In this document: positions 1 to 10,720 of the stretch, in pieces
Layout of the letters: every line of letters begins with the position of its first letter
Position numbering within the stretch: the stretch's first letter is position 1
Assembly: GCA_964036315.1 (NCBI GenBank)
Contig: OZ038480.1
Location: 16,512,844-16,576,843 of the forward strand
Length of the DNA stretch: 64,000 nucleotides
Reading direction: 5' to 3'
Source: Acanthosepion esculentum
Lineage: Eukaryota > Mollusca > Cephalopoda > Sepiida > Sepiidae
Position numbers and translations under genes: made by a program
The notes under the pieces: model-generated
What the model was told of the DNA's origin: nothing
The model's input: the letters and a program-made list of their open reading frames with translations, nothing else
Database searches by the model: none

Positions 1-190
1 TATATATATATAATTTATAAAGTGTGTATATATATATATATAAGTGTATAGATATATATATATATATAAAGTGTATATATATATATATATATAATGTGTG
101 TATATATATATAATGTGTGTATATATATATAATGTGTATATATATATATAATGTATATATATATATAATGTATGTGTATATATCTATATA
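1..190. repeat. (TA)n / TATAATGTGTG microsatellite block
   Basis: The stretch alternates pure TA runs with short interruptions of the type AATGTGTG or AAGTGTA. It is low-complexity, so its YIYI-type open frames are artefacts. From 191 to 772 there is only A+T-rich intronic sequence with two more short TA runs near 302-319 and 406-424. Confidence 0.9.
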
Positions 191-772
191 TATTTTCTTT
201 TTCAAACAAGTTTTGTTGAATAATATCAGTAAATTTTGTCTATTCAATTTTTGTTAAGTTTTTCAAATTTTTTCAAATGCTTAAATACATCTTATTTAAA
301 TTATATATATATATATATGTTTGTGTTTGTATAGCATGATAAAATATAGTTTTAAGGTATGCTATATTTATAGGGTAAATGTTCTCAATATTCAGGATAG
401 AAAGCATATATATATATATATATATTTCACTGAAATGCATTATCGGATATTATTCTCGAGACATATTTTTCATAATGTTTTTACAAATGTCAGTAACTTA
501 TATATTAATTTTCAGTTAGTCATATGTAAAATGTACAATGCATATTTGTTTACTTTTATCTATGTTTTTAGTATTTGCTATGTCACTATATATGTTTAAC
601 CATGAGAGTGTCTAAAGTTCTCCCTGTGATATCACATGCAAATAAGCATTTAGTATTGAATAAGCTCTTTTAATAATGAGAGAATATCTGAGAATTGCTA
701 ACAAGAAGAAAGAAAGAAAGGTTGGTAAATAGTTTGTTGTATATTGTATTTTTCTTTTTTCTTTTCATCCAG

Positions 773-1036
773 GAGAAAAACCTTACAAGTGTACTCAGTG
801 CAGCCGCATGTTCGTGTCTACAGGTGTGCTGAAGGCTCACATGAGGACACATACAGGTGTGAAAGATTACCGCTGCCAAATTTGCCATGCAACCTTTACC
901 ACTAATGGCTCTCTCACACGTCACATGATCATTCACAGCAATACAGAACCCTTCAAGTGTCCGTATTGTGTAGAAACTTTCCGTATTTCTTCATTATGGA
1001 AACGACATGTGAAAATGCATAAAGATACTCTGAATT
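773..1036 (+). CDS. ZNF236: ZNF236-like zinc-finger protein, exon with three C2H2 fingers
   Basis: The exon follows a pyrimidine-rich acceptor (CTTTTCATCCAG) and ends before GTAAGT. It begins with two bases completing the Gly of a GEKPY linker, so an upstream exon outside the window supplies an earlier finger. Three complete C2H2 fingers follow: CTQC..HMRTH, CQIC..HMIIH and CPYC..HVKMH. The helix patterns VSTGVLKAH and TTNGSLTRH are those of the central finger block of vertebrate ZNF236, and the third finger, with FRISSLWKRH, is the usual diverged member of that triplet. C2H2 fingers of this type bind DNA, so a nuclear transcription-factor role is the family expectation. The exon ends in phase 1, matching the start of the exon at 5292. 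Confidence 0.93.
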
Positions 1037-4000
1037 GTAAGTTGTTTCTCAGCTGAAGAATTTCTTTGGTTTTTTTTTATGTTGATATTAGCTTTTATGA
1101 CCCTCCCCAGAAACGTCTCCCATCCTGAATGAAGGTATCAAAAATTCAATTACCATGTTTTCTGGCTTACAAGATGATGTGGCTTGGAAGATGGACCCTA
1201 ATATTGGAAAGAAATTTCTAAGGGAATAAAAAAAGTCATTCTCATACAAGAACACATTCACCATGCGTCCGTCACATACTGGTGCCATGTATTGTTACAT
1301 TAATCACTCGTCCAACTTTGTATGGCAATGACATACTAGTTAAGAGCAGAAAGGCTCCCGCCGCTGCTAGTAAATGGAGCATGTTTAAGCTTGTGGAAGG
1401 AAGGTTTATAGTCTTGGAAATACTTATAACAGCTAAGTACTGAGGTTACATCATATAAAAGAATGACTTAGATAGATAGCTAACATTATAGTGTAATGTC
1501 TCAACATACAAATCCACATCCCTATCAGTCAAGGCAATTAGGTGACTGTTCAAGCTTACTTGAAATATGCGTTGTCTTACATTCATCTTGGAAGATGCAC
1601 ACATATTTTTCAGGGTATTTTTTATGAAAAAAAATGGATCTTGTAAAATACAGTGTGCCATAACATAGCAGATTGTCAGGGTATCAAAACTTTTTTTGGA
1701 GTAATGCAGGTCATTTTTCATGCTGTTAACATTTAGGACATTTGTACCTTCAACTATAAACAGAATACCATAGACAGGGCATGTAAACAATGAGGAAGTT
1801 TTAAGGAAGACGGAAACCAAAATGACACTTACACTTAGGATCAGAAAAAAAACAGCTGAAATTCCTTGACCATTATAATGAGAAAGGAAGTCTTGGAAAA
1901 TTTGACACTCACAGGACATATTGATAACGAGGGACAGAGAGAGGTAGTGTGCCACCTGCCTGAGAATGGATGACATGATCAGGAGTGGGAGAGATTGTAA
2001 AATGATAAACATTACTAAGAGCTAAAAAAGTGTTGTAGTAAAGAAATGGAAAAAAACTGTAAACTTATAGTAGTAATAAACGCCTGCAATAGGTTTCTTC
2101 TGTTTCTCGTCTGCAACACTTGTAACCAAATCACAATTCAAACGATAATCTGTCGTAACAGTCCAACAGGCAACGTAGAAATGACAAAATGGCGTCACAA
2201 ATCCAACCATCACTTCTCACCAGCAAAAATGCATGCTCGTCCACCAAGCTCAGGAAAATCCTACCCTCATAAGCGAAAAACAACAGCTTTTATTCACTGA
2301 GTGATTTTTCTGATTGGCCACACCATTCAGGTGAGGAAAGGACATTAGCATAGATTCTGATACTTAAAGTAGCAGATTTTTGCTAACTACTTTTGGTAAA
2401 CCTTCTTTAGCAGATCGCACACAAAACACAAACTCTTTTTCAAGGTAGGTGATTATCTCTTTCACTACAAAAAGATAGGAAGTTGTGGGGAGCTATGAAG
2501 GGAGGAGGGCATATAAAATTACCTTCAACCATTAGTGGATGTTAAATACAAGTTTTTAAACCATATTACATCCATTTGCTTCTGCTTTTCCTACATCTCT
2601 TTTGCTGAATAACAACATGTAAGCATTCATACATTTTTTAGTGGTATAACAAACTAAACTATTCAGTTAATTACAATAGAAATTCAACTTTTCTTTTTTA
2701 AAATGGACAACTTTTTTCATTTTTTTTTAATCATTTCACTCCAAGCAAGGCAATAAAGCCACTAAGACACAAGGGGTTACTGGGTGTTAGAGAATATGAG
2801 AAAAAGAAAATATTATTAAGAAGAGAAAACAATAAAAGAAAAGGAATTAAGAAGACAAGATAATGATTGACATTGCATTTAAACTTTTGAAGATCAAAGT
2901 TGACTGGAAAGCAAGAAGCTGAAAGTCAGTTCCACAAGTGAGAAGTGCAAGATAAGAACCTCTTAGCATAAAACTAACGACTACATTTATCTATTTGAAC
3001 AGTAAAATGATGAGATTTAGTTACCAATCTCATACTCCTCTTAAATTTGTCAAGTCTAGGTACCAAAGAGGAAAATTCATCAGTACAATTTCCATGGAAA
3101 TATTTATAGCAAAGGCACAGGGAACCACCTTTTTGTGTGCAATGGTTAACAAGTAAATTTTGTCGATCATTCATTTGTGTAGTAAATTCAGCCCTCATTG
3201 GGTAGCCAACAATAAGTTGATTGTTTAACAGTCATTTAACTTGATCATTGAGTCCATCCATATAGTGAAAACCCACCTAAATTGCAAAAAATGGCGATTT
3301 TTCATCAAACTTAACAATTGCTTTATAAATGTATCCTCTTTTACATCCATGGAAGCACACTGACAAATTGAATTTTAAAACTTCAAAATAATTGTGGTCT
3401 GAAGTGGGTCTTTGTGTTGCCTGTTTTACCCCTTCATGTCCTTGGTTGAATAAATACAGACTACTTCTGTTATATCAGTAACTGCACTAATTCAAAATGT
3501 TTTTTAATGAAAGTAATCTGAATGATGCTGTTTTTGCTCCATTCTAATTGAATGCTTTTTTTGATTGACCAGCTGGGTATGGATACTAGTACAAATATAA
3601 AATTTGCCACTTAGCTCATTGATATTATATTCAACATCTCGACTCTGGAGTTTTGTAGACAGATTTTGTAATTGTTCAGTCCTCTTGTCAGGAGGTTTCA
3701 GCAATTGACTGCTGTTTTTCCCAATTTCTATGATTTTTATAATCTAATTATCAGTGTATTTGGTAGGACCTGGACTACTGACTTGACCCGTGTGTGGTGC
3801 ACATATTGAACATTTGTGAAGCCTTGTGGAATCGGTTATAAAATCTAGATCTCTTTGAATCTCTTGTTCAAACTTTGATAAAGAAATCTTTTATTGTTCA
3901 ACATGATAACCTATTTAATTTAATTTGCCTGGGACATGTATTCACATTTTAAATGATGTCAATTTTTTTTTGGACATCCTATATATTTGTTTTCAATATA

Positions 4001-4772
4001 TCTGGTCACATGCAAATTTTGGATATCTGCTTACTTCTTATGGAGTGTAACCATGAAATAGAATTCCAGCCTTCCGTTTGTCCAGTGCTGATATTTTTTA
4101 GCCCAGTTAAAGAATAGTAATTGATACTCTTGTATCAATAATGGTACTTTCATTGGTTGATGATACCGAAACTCCATTGGATGCAGTGAATGTCATAAAG
4201 TGTGTTGACTGATGGTTTGAATGGGACAAATATTACATCGGGATGTGATTTGATGAAATATTGCCTTTTACTGGGTAGTTACTGGTTAATTAAGAAAAAC
4301 TTAAAGCAGTTGTCACATCAGAAATAGTGGCCCATCTTTTTAGTTGCAACAAAAAGTCCATTGATAAATGGTGTTGAATCTTGTCAGTATCCCCTGTCTG
4401 CCACAAAAATACTACCTCTGTGGCACAATAGGTCCCCTACATTACTGGCTTAGAACATACATGAAGTTGACACTAAATAATTTTATCAGTGTCTTAAGTG
4501 ACTAGTATTTTTATGACCAGCAGTAAAATCTATGAAGTATGGTTTTCAAGGTGACCACACACTAACCAAAAGGAAAAAAAAAAAAAAAATAGATAAATAA
4601 ATGAAAACTTTTAAGAATAAGTGCCACTTTTTTAGAAGTTCAAAATTTCTGCTCATAGGCTCATATAAGCAGAGTCCTAGTTTAGAGGAGAGAGGAGCCA
4701 TTTGTTCAATCAGTCAAGTTGGTAGCAGTTGTTTGGTAGAAGTAAGAAGAAGCAAAGGGAACTAAGGGCCAC

Positions 4773-4804
<32 letters not shown>

Positions 4805-5291
4805 CCCCAGAGAGAGTGCTATGTCTGACATGAAACTCGGCCAGTGAATAAATAAGAAAATTATCGAAAACAGGATTTGTATTTCCATTTCGATCCATGC
4901 TCCTAATTTCACCTGTGAATGTATAATGGGACTTCCTTGGTTTTTGTGCACATTAGTAACAAATAAGTTGTAAAATATGTGTTGTGATTTGACTAGGTGG
5001 TGAAAAACTGAGAGAAGGTCAGCAGGTGTATGTTCACACACCTTTACATATTATGTTAAACTGTCTTGAGTCCATTTCTACAAGTTGTAGGGAGGGTGAA
5101 CCCATTCAATGTATTGCTCTTTCTAATTTTTGGTGTTTCAGTTTATTAATTATAAAATTCTGATATTTGGTTATGTGTTCAGGCTTTGTTAAAGTGGGTT
5201 GGACTTGACAAGCTTTCAATAATTTGTTGTTAATTATTCATGTTTTTAATTTGTTGTTGTTAATTACACATATTTTTTTTTTTTTTTAAAG
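1037..5291 (+). other. ZNF236 intron (4.26 kb)
   Basis: This intron lies between the exons ending at 1036 and starting at 5292. It holds one dispersed repeat (2730-2940, listed separately), a TA run at about 4772-4800, and otherwise A+T-rich sequence. I recognise no protein or RNA gene in it. The 188-codon open frame on the - strand at 1446-2012 lacks any family signature. Confidence 0.8.
2730..2940. repeat. Dispersed repeat, family shared with 39180-39365
   Basis: The sequence around CTCCAAGCAAGGCAATAAAG, CCACTAAGACACAAGGGG and GATAATGATTGACATTGCAT recurs at 39180-39365 in the same orientation. Parts recur in reverse orientation near 13800-13860 and 56870-56955. It looks like a SINE body or tail, but no promoter boxes are seen in this copy. 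Confidence 0.65.
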
Positions 5292-5467
5292 ATGATCATG
5301 ATTATTACAATGGCGGTCGGCGTAATCGGTCAGTAATTCACATCAGTGAAGAAGAGGCCCAGGAATTTTCCAAAACGGGATCACATGAAGAAATGACTGT
5401 ATCCCAACGAATTCTTATCGAATGCACAAGTGAAAAAGACAGAGTTAGTGAATTAAGACTATCTTCA
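5292..5467 (+). CDS. ZNF236: ZNF236-like protein, acidic linker exon
   Basis: The acceptor is a long T tract ending AAAG and the donor is GTAAGC. The exon joins the previous one in phase 1 and ends in phase 0. It encodes no finger. Its segments VIHISEEEAQEF and SEKDRVSELR match the linker of vertebrate ZNF236 (pattern VITFTEEE...EKDRISELR) that separates two finger blocks. The shared linker is the strongest evidence that this is the ZNF236 orthologue and not a generic finger protein. Confidence 0.9.
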
Positions 5468-5530
5468 GTAAGCTAAATCCTTTTGCTTTTTCATTCACAC
5501 ACAACTCCCCCACCAAAAAAAACAAACCAT

Positions 5531-5608
5531 AATATTACTATTTCTCCAAAATTGATGCCATCTTTACCATATTACTATTTCTCCAAAATTGATGCCATCT
5601 TTACCATA
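5531..5608. repeat. 39-bp tandem duplication
   Basis: The block ATATTACTATTTCTCCAAAA followed by TTGATGCCATCTTTACCAT occurs twice in a row with no visible difference, suggesting a recent duplication 64 bp into the intron. Confidence 0.85.
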
Positions 5609-5689
5609 AAATAATGACTTCAACATTTTGTCTGATATTTTGAAACAATCTAGTGTTTTTCAACTACTATCCTCTTTTTTATCACAATG

Positions 5690-5990
5690 GTTTGGGGTTT
5701 ATGGGCACATGTAAAAACACCAGTTCCAATATGATAACTGAAGTTAAGCAATGCCAAGCTTGGCCAGTGACTAGATGGGTGATCACTTGGAAATACCAGG
5801 TGCTATACACTCGGATGTGCATGTGGTGTAATGGATAATGATTAAGAAGTGTTAATCAGAGAGCTGAGTTCCAATTCCAGTTGGGCTCGTTATATTCTCT
5901 TATGTGTAAATACCCTTGGAGAAGGTATGAACTCATCTCTTCTCCCCACTGCTATGGGTTAATTAATAAGACTTGTATCACTCAAAGCAT
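5690..5990 (+). mobile_element. 5S rRNA/tRNA composite SINE, copy 1
   Basis: The head (about 5697-5793) reads as a diverged 5S rRNA. It retains GAAGTTAAGCAATGCCAAGC, CTAGATGGGTGATCACTTGG and AAATACCAGGTGCTATACAC, equivalent to the 5S internal control region and 3' end. A tRNA-like unit follows directly at about 5818-5890, with GTGGTGTAATGGATAATG as an A-box region and GAGTTCCAATTCCAGTTGG as a B-box region, closest in pattern to tRNA-Arg. The tail contains CCCTTGGAGAAGGTATGAAC and ends in TATTATC-type sequence. It is not a functional RNA gene. The composite order is seen again at 6225 and at 59105-59395. Confidence 0.75.
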
Positions 5991-6224
5991 TATTATCTCA
6001 AAAAAATAATGAAATTGTGTACAAAATTTTGGTATTAATCAACCCATAGATGTTGATATGCAGCTAAACAGAAACAACTAACAAATCAACCAACAATGAT
6101 GAGGTTGGTTAGTTCTCTGTTTCTGGTGGACATGACATCTAGAAAATAGTTTTAAGTAATTTTATTATTTTCTCTAATACTATTATCCTTAGTTTTAAAT
6201 AAAGATGATCAGCTTCTTGCCACA

Positions 6225-6510
6225 TCACATTGAAACACTGTTTCCCATACGATTACCAAAGTTAAGCAAATTTGAGCCTGGTCAGTAGCTAGATGGGTGA
6301 CTGCTTGGGAATACTAAGATGTGCAAGTGATGTAATGGATAATGATACAGAATTGTTAATTGGAGAATCAAGTTCCAATATAAGTCTGCTTCATTATATT
6401 AACTTATGTGCAAATACCTTTGGGAAAGGTATGGATCCACCACTTCTACCCACAGCTATTGGTTAATTAGTAAGATTTGTATCACTAAATCATTATTATC
6501 ACCAAAAAGA
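6225..6510 (+). mobile_element. 5S rRNA/tRNA composite SINE, copy 2
   Basis: The architecture matches copy 1. A 5S-like head has AAAGTTAAGCAAATTTGAGC and CTAGATGGGTGACTGCTTGG. The tRNA-like part has GTGATGTAATGGATAATG and AAGTTCCAATATAAGTCTGC. The tail has TTTGGGAAAGGTATGGATCC and a final ATTATTATC tract. The two copies lie 0.5 kb apart in the same orientation and differ at many positions, so they are independent old insertions or an old duplication. Confidence 0.72.
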
Positions 6511-7541
6511 TTCTTATCATCTAAAAATATTTTCTAGTTTTAAATAACATGAAAATGGTTGATAAGCCATAGAAAACAATCAGTCAGTCCAATAAAGATG
6601 ATCATAAGACAATGCAAAATTATAAGACTGCTTAAGACCAGTGTTATGTTAACCTGCTGAGAACTGGAGAATAGACCAGATGAAACACAAGAATAACTTC
6701 TTTTTGTTAGACAGGGTTTTTTTCATCATGGTATGTAGTTTTCTTTGTACTTTCTTTGTCTTTGGGGGTTTTTTTTCCTCCATTATTTTAACAATGTACT
6801 TTCTGAACTTCCGAGGGACTCCATTTTTTTTTTGTTCTAGAATGTTGATTCCTACTTGGAACACAACAGACACCCAAAGAATGCTAGAGAGTACATAGTT
6901 GATGTGAAAAAACAAAAAAACGAAGACAAGTTCAAAGAAAATCATATACACTGATGTGTCAAAAGTCATGGGATAGCAGTATGTAAAGATAATGTTTGTT
7001 GGTATGAACATACCTTATGTTATAGAAATGCCCAAACCTATATAAGGAGTGCTTTGACATCTGATAAGGCAGTGTTCACACTGACTAAGCTGCTCATGAC
7101 AAAGAGACATGAATTATCAAACAAGTTATGATAGTAACAAATGAATGAGACATTCTATTACTGAAATTGTGGGGACATTTGACATCCCTTGATTTATTTT
7201 GTTATGTGTGTACTTGATGGGAAGCATTACTGGCCATCTTGGACAATCTAGTGGCTAACCACAGGTCTTTAATGATTATGACCAAATTGTCTTCTGTAAG
7301 AAAGTGATACTGGCTCAATTTATATCCACATTTAGCAAAATTTAATCTATGTACCTGCAAAAAAACCCCAAAAAAAACAGTCTGTTAAAAAGACAGTTTT
7401 TATCTTGACACCATTATTAATGTATATTCCCCAACTCCCTTGGCAATGTTTATTGTTTTAACCTATGCTTAGAATTTTAATAACACTAAAAATGTTATAC
7501 ACTATTTAGTTGCTAGATTGTTTTTAAGATTAATTTTATAC

Positions 7542-7909
7542 AGGGTGTCCATAAAGTTTGTGTGCACTTTAAAAAATTTATAACTTTATTTGTATTTGCA
7601 ATAGACATAATCTGTAAAAAATGTTATAAAGTTTAATGTACCTAGTTTTAAGTATAGCTAAAATAACTAATGCGATTTCAGGCATTACTGTAAATCAGTT
7701 GGAAAATGTTTTCCATGAACTGCAATATCGTATTACCCTTTGTTTTGCTAATGATGGAGGACATGTGGAAACTTAAATAAAATTTCAGTAAAACCTTAAA
7801 AAATATAGATTTACTTCTTTCTAATCATTTTTACAAATTATTTCTATTGCAAATATAAATAAAGTTATAAATTTTTTGAAGTGCACACAAACTTTATGGA
7901 CACCCTGTA
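7542..7909. mobile_element. MITE with about 65-bp inverted ends and TA flanks
   Basis: The ends are CAGGGTGTCCATAAAGTTTG and its reverse complement CAAACTTTATGGACACCCTG, and the inverted match continues inward (GTGCACTT..AAATTTATAACTTTATTT). TA lies on both sides, as expected for Tc1/mariner-related MITEs. No transposase is present. It sits inside the left terminal repeat of the surrounding 4-kb element and is therefore younger than it. Confidence 0.85.
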
Positions 7910-8262
7910 TTTACATGATTATAAAAATATGTGAACCAACTACATTATTTACCATTTTATAAATAAAAAAAACTATGAAAATAAATTTTTATTTATAAAT
8001 TTCTAAAAATGTACATTAGCTATAAAAAAAAAAATTAAATAAGCAAATGAATTTTATAGGTATTATACATTTTCTTCTCAGAACATTTTCGCTATCAGAT
8101 TATTTCTTGTTTTTAATTTTCCAATTTTTTTTTATAATTGTGCTTTAGGATCAAAGATGTCTAATCAATCCAAGGCCTGAAACTCCGGAAATTGTATGTT
8201 AAACCAATTCTTTCACTTTTTTAAAAACTTTTTAAATTGTTGCTAATTTTTCTAAAAATGTG

Positions 8263-8374
8263 GATGAAGCAAGCCTAGAAAATCTGCAAACAGATTTATC
8301 TTTTGTCAGCCAAGAGCTGACTGCTGAAGAAATTTTAAATGAAAAATGGGCACTAAGCATTGTGACCAAGGTTT
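8263..8374 (+). pseudogene. Merlin-like transposase remnant, N-terminal piece
   Basis: The open segment (SLENLQTDLSF, SQELTAEEILNEKWALSIV) runs into GCAAATTGT, the target site of the next nested insertion. The frame resumes at 10392 after the duplicated target site and reads FEWLPKHQLIANHFECPKCK, which resembles the FLxWLxxHGLI..CPxC zinc-ribbon start of ISXO2/Merlin transposases. Downstream of 10501 stops accumulate, although a second Cys-rich stretch (about 10525-10640) persists in shifted frames. It was probably one gene before the insertion. I do not regard it as a ZNF236 exon. Confidence 0.45.
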
Positions 8375-8383
8375 GCAAATTGT

Positions 8384-10382
8384 CCGTCTATATCTCTGAG
8401 ATGAGGTATTATGATTACTTGCATTATTTACATTATTCGAACTGTTATCATCATCTTCATTTCCATAATCACAACGTTTCAACAGTTGTATGCTTTGGCC
8501 ATCTTCAGGTGATTGGAATTTCGAACTGGACCATTTATTTTGTCCACCAGGGTAGATTGTTCTAGATCAGGAGTCGGCAACTCATTCGACCTCGCGGGCC
8601 TGATCGTGTTATAATGACGGGTCGTGGGCTGGACAAAGGCCATTAATGAAAAATTAAGGAAAATTACATATGCAGACCCCTGTCAACCTAAATAATTAAA
8701 ACCATAATGAAAATAAACATTGAGAAATCAGAAAAACAAAAGAAAATCTAAAATTAAAAAGCACTTAACAAAAATTACTTTTCCTCAAGGAACGTCAAAA
8801 TACTTCAAAGTGAAAAAAATCACCCGAAGTGAAATGGATGAAATTATGACATGTAGGTTTGAAACTGTTATTGAAAATTGTTCCACAAACGAACCACACA
8901 CTCACACATCAAACAAAAACGAAGCACATATACCCATACATACGAGTACAAATAGTTGCAAACATATACACTTACGTACGTACACATGCGGTATCATCCC
9001 CACATTCATGAGGCATGTATGTATAATGCGCGCATGTTTAACTGTCTTTAGATTTCTGCTACCTCGCATGTCACTCCCTCCCTGGCCTCTTTCAATTTAG
9101 CGTTCCTTTCGCTTCGGTTATCTTTTAATGTAGCCAAGGGTCATAACAAATATCTATCCATTATTTGACATTAAACGTAGGCAACGCATCAAAAATTGCA
9201 ATATATTTTATATTTTCTGGAATTGTCATCAATGGTCGACTGAACTTGCTTTGTTTCAATGACTTTTGTTTTGTTATTTTTCTGGGTTTACTTTCAATTT
9301 TCAAACAAATTACTAAAACGAAACAAAATCTTGAATTTATTTCTTTTTGAATAAGTAAACACGAAGAGCACTGATTACATTCATTTGAATTTTATTTCGG
9401 TATTTAAAACATTTCTAATTTTATTCAGTTTATTTGCAGAGTAATTAAGCTTTAAAAAGCATGACATATGGCCCGTGTCGAGCCAGGCCGTGACCACCGA
9501 GAGGTCACGGCCAGGCCGCATGCAAAAAAATCAGTGAAAGACTCTTGTTTGAGAAGAAGAGGGGTATGATAAGATAAGAACATGAGCCATTGAAAGATTC
9601 CAGCAACTTACATAGGGTAGGTGGCAGGGGTAAGCGATGGGGGGGTCGCTGTTGGAGGAATGAAATAGAAAGCCGACTGAGACAACATTGTCACTTTGAA
9701 GCTGTCGGTCGGTCAAATCGGCTCTCAGTTTTTGTTTTACGTTTATTTTTTTATTTTTTATGCTGAAATGGAGGTGATTGGGTTTTGATCGTGTTTTTGC
9801 GGTCATAGTATTCAAATTCGGTTGGGTGGATCAGAGGAAGATAACAGCAGGCCTTTTGTCGAATTCGAAAGCCTCGTCTCTCATGTTAAAAATAGTCATT
9901 GGTAATCAGACCCGCGGGCCGGTCAAAATGCCTTCGCAGGCCGGATCCAGCTCGCGGGCCGTAGGTTGCCAACCCTTGGTCCAGGTCCACATGCGATGCC
10001 TCTTCTGGATGTCTCAGTTATTTCCCTTTAACTCAACTCTTGGTTCACCAATGCTGTGGCCTGGTATTGAACTCACAACTCTTTGGGTCTAGTCACTGGA
10101 TAAAGACATTGGTTAGATCCAATGATTAGACCTAAAGAGTTGTGAGTTCAATATCAAGCCACAGCAATGGTGAACTTGGAGAGTTCAATTAAAGTGAATT
10201 AACTAAGACATCCGGAAGAGGCATCGCACGTGGAACAAGAATAATCTACTCTGGTGAACAAAAGAAAGGGTTCTGTTTAAAATTCTAGTCAAACGAAGAA
10301 GGCCAGAGCATACAACAGTTGAAACATGAATATGGCAATAAAGACAAGGATAACAGTTCGAATAATGTAAATAATGCAACTA
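8384..10382. mobile_element. Inverted-repeat element (family also at 20.85 and 54.0 kb) flanked by GCAAATTGT
   Basis: Exact 9-bp repeats GCAAATTGT flank it at 8375-8383 and 10383-10391. Once the hAT insertion at 8568-9978 is removed, the remainder (about 580 bp) is a large imperfect palindrome. One arm carries CATTATTTACATTATTCGAA and the other its reverse complement. The two central arms (about 10010-10120 and 10120-10235) pair through ACAACTCTTTGGGTCTAG. Each arm carries the hallmark CACCTGAAGA..GGCC..GAAACGTTG in decayed form. That motif is common in Penelope-like repeat units, but no reverse transcriptase is present, so the class is open. Confidence 0.6.
8568..9978. mobile_element. hAT-type element with transposase relic
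   Basis: The left end CAGGAGTCGGCAACTC and the right end GTAGGTTGCCAACCCTTG are the inverted termini typical of animal hAT elements whose subterminal sequence contains GCGGGCCxGAT. The flanking octamers TTCTAGAT and GTCCAGGT agree at five of eight positions, compatible with an old 8-bp duplication. On the - strand at about 9540-9815 the segment KLRADLTDRQLQS resembles the C-terminal LRxxLTDxHL motif of hAT transposases. The rest of the interior is degraded. A 65-bp part (9217-9282) recurs at 51766-51832. Confidence 0.65.
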
Positions 10383-10391
10383 GCAAATTGT

Positions 10392-10720
10392 GTACTTTTG
10401 AATGGTTGCCTAAACATCAGCTAATTGCCAATCACTTTGAATGTCCAAAATGCAAACGTTGCTGTGGACTGAACAGAAGGATAATGTTCGATCTTGCCTA
10501 AAATTTAAAATGAAAAGAATGTTTGTGTGGCAGACGTGATTAGGCAGAACCTGGGACAAGCACAACTGGTTGCGACTTGCCTTGTCCCCGCCAAAAAAGA
10601 GCCCGTATTTGCTTAGCATGTAAAGCTGCTGCAGTTGAAATGAAGGAGAAAAAAAAGCACTTACTGCTCTGCCGTAATCCGTCCTCGGCCAGATAACTTA
10701 AAAGAATAAGGGGGGGACTT
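10392..10720 (+). pseudogene. Merlin-like transposase remnant, continuation
   Basis: This continues the reading frame that ends at 8374, after the second copy of the GCAAATTGT duplication. Two CxxC pairs (CPKC and a following CC) resemble a zinc ribbon. The frame breaks at 10499-10501. The catalytic DDE region is not recognisable, so the element is probably non-autonomous. Confidence 0.4.

Noticed and set aside
1446..2012. 188-codon open frame on the - strand
   Set aside because: No domain, no family resemblance and no splice context. It is within a ZNF236 intron.
5818..5890. Functional tRNA genes at the A/B-box sequences (also 38.1, 52.4 and 56.5 kb)
   Set aside because: They do not fold as intact cloverleaves by eye and are followed by repeat bodies, so they are SINE heads.
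8149..8193. 45-bp candidate ZNF236 exon (good acceptor and GTATGT donor, phase 0)
   Set aside because: It lies inside the 4-kb long-TIR element that splits the Tc1 copy, so it cannot be an ancestral ZNF236 exon. The flanking exons also join in phase 0 without it. RNA data could still show exonisation.
8317..8370. Open segment after a possible acceptor as another ZNF236 exon
   Set aside because: Its frame continues across the nested insertion into a zinc-ribbon transposase-like sequence at 10392, which explains it better.
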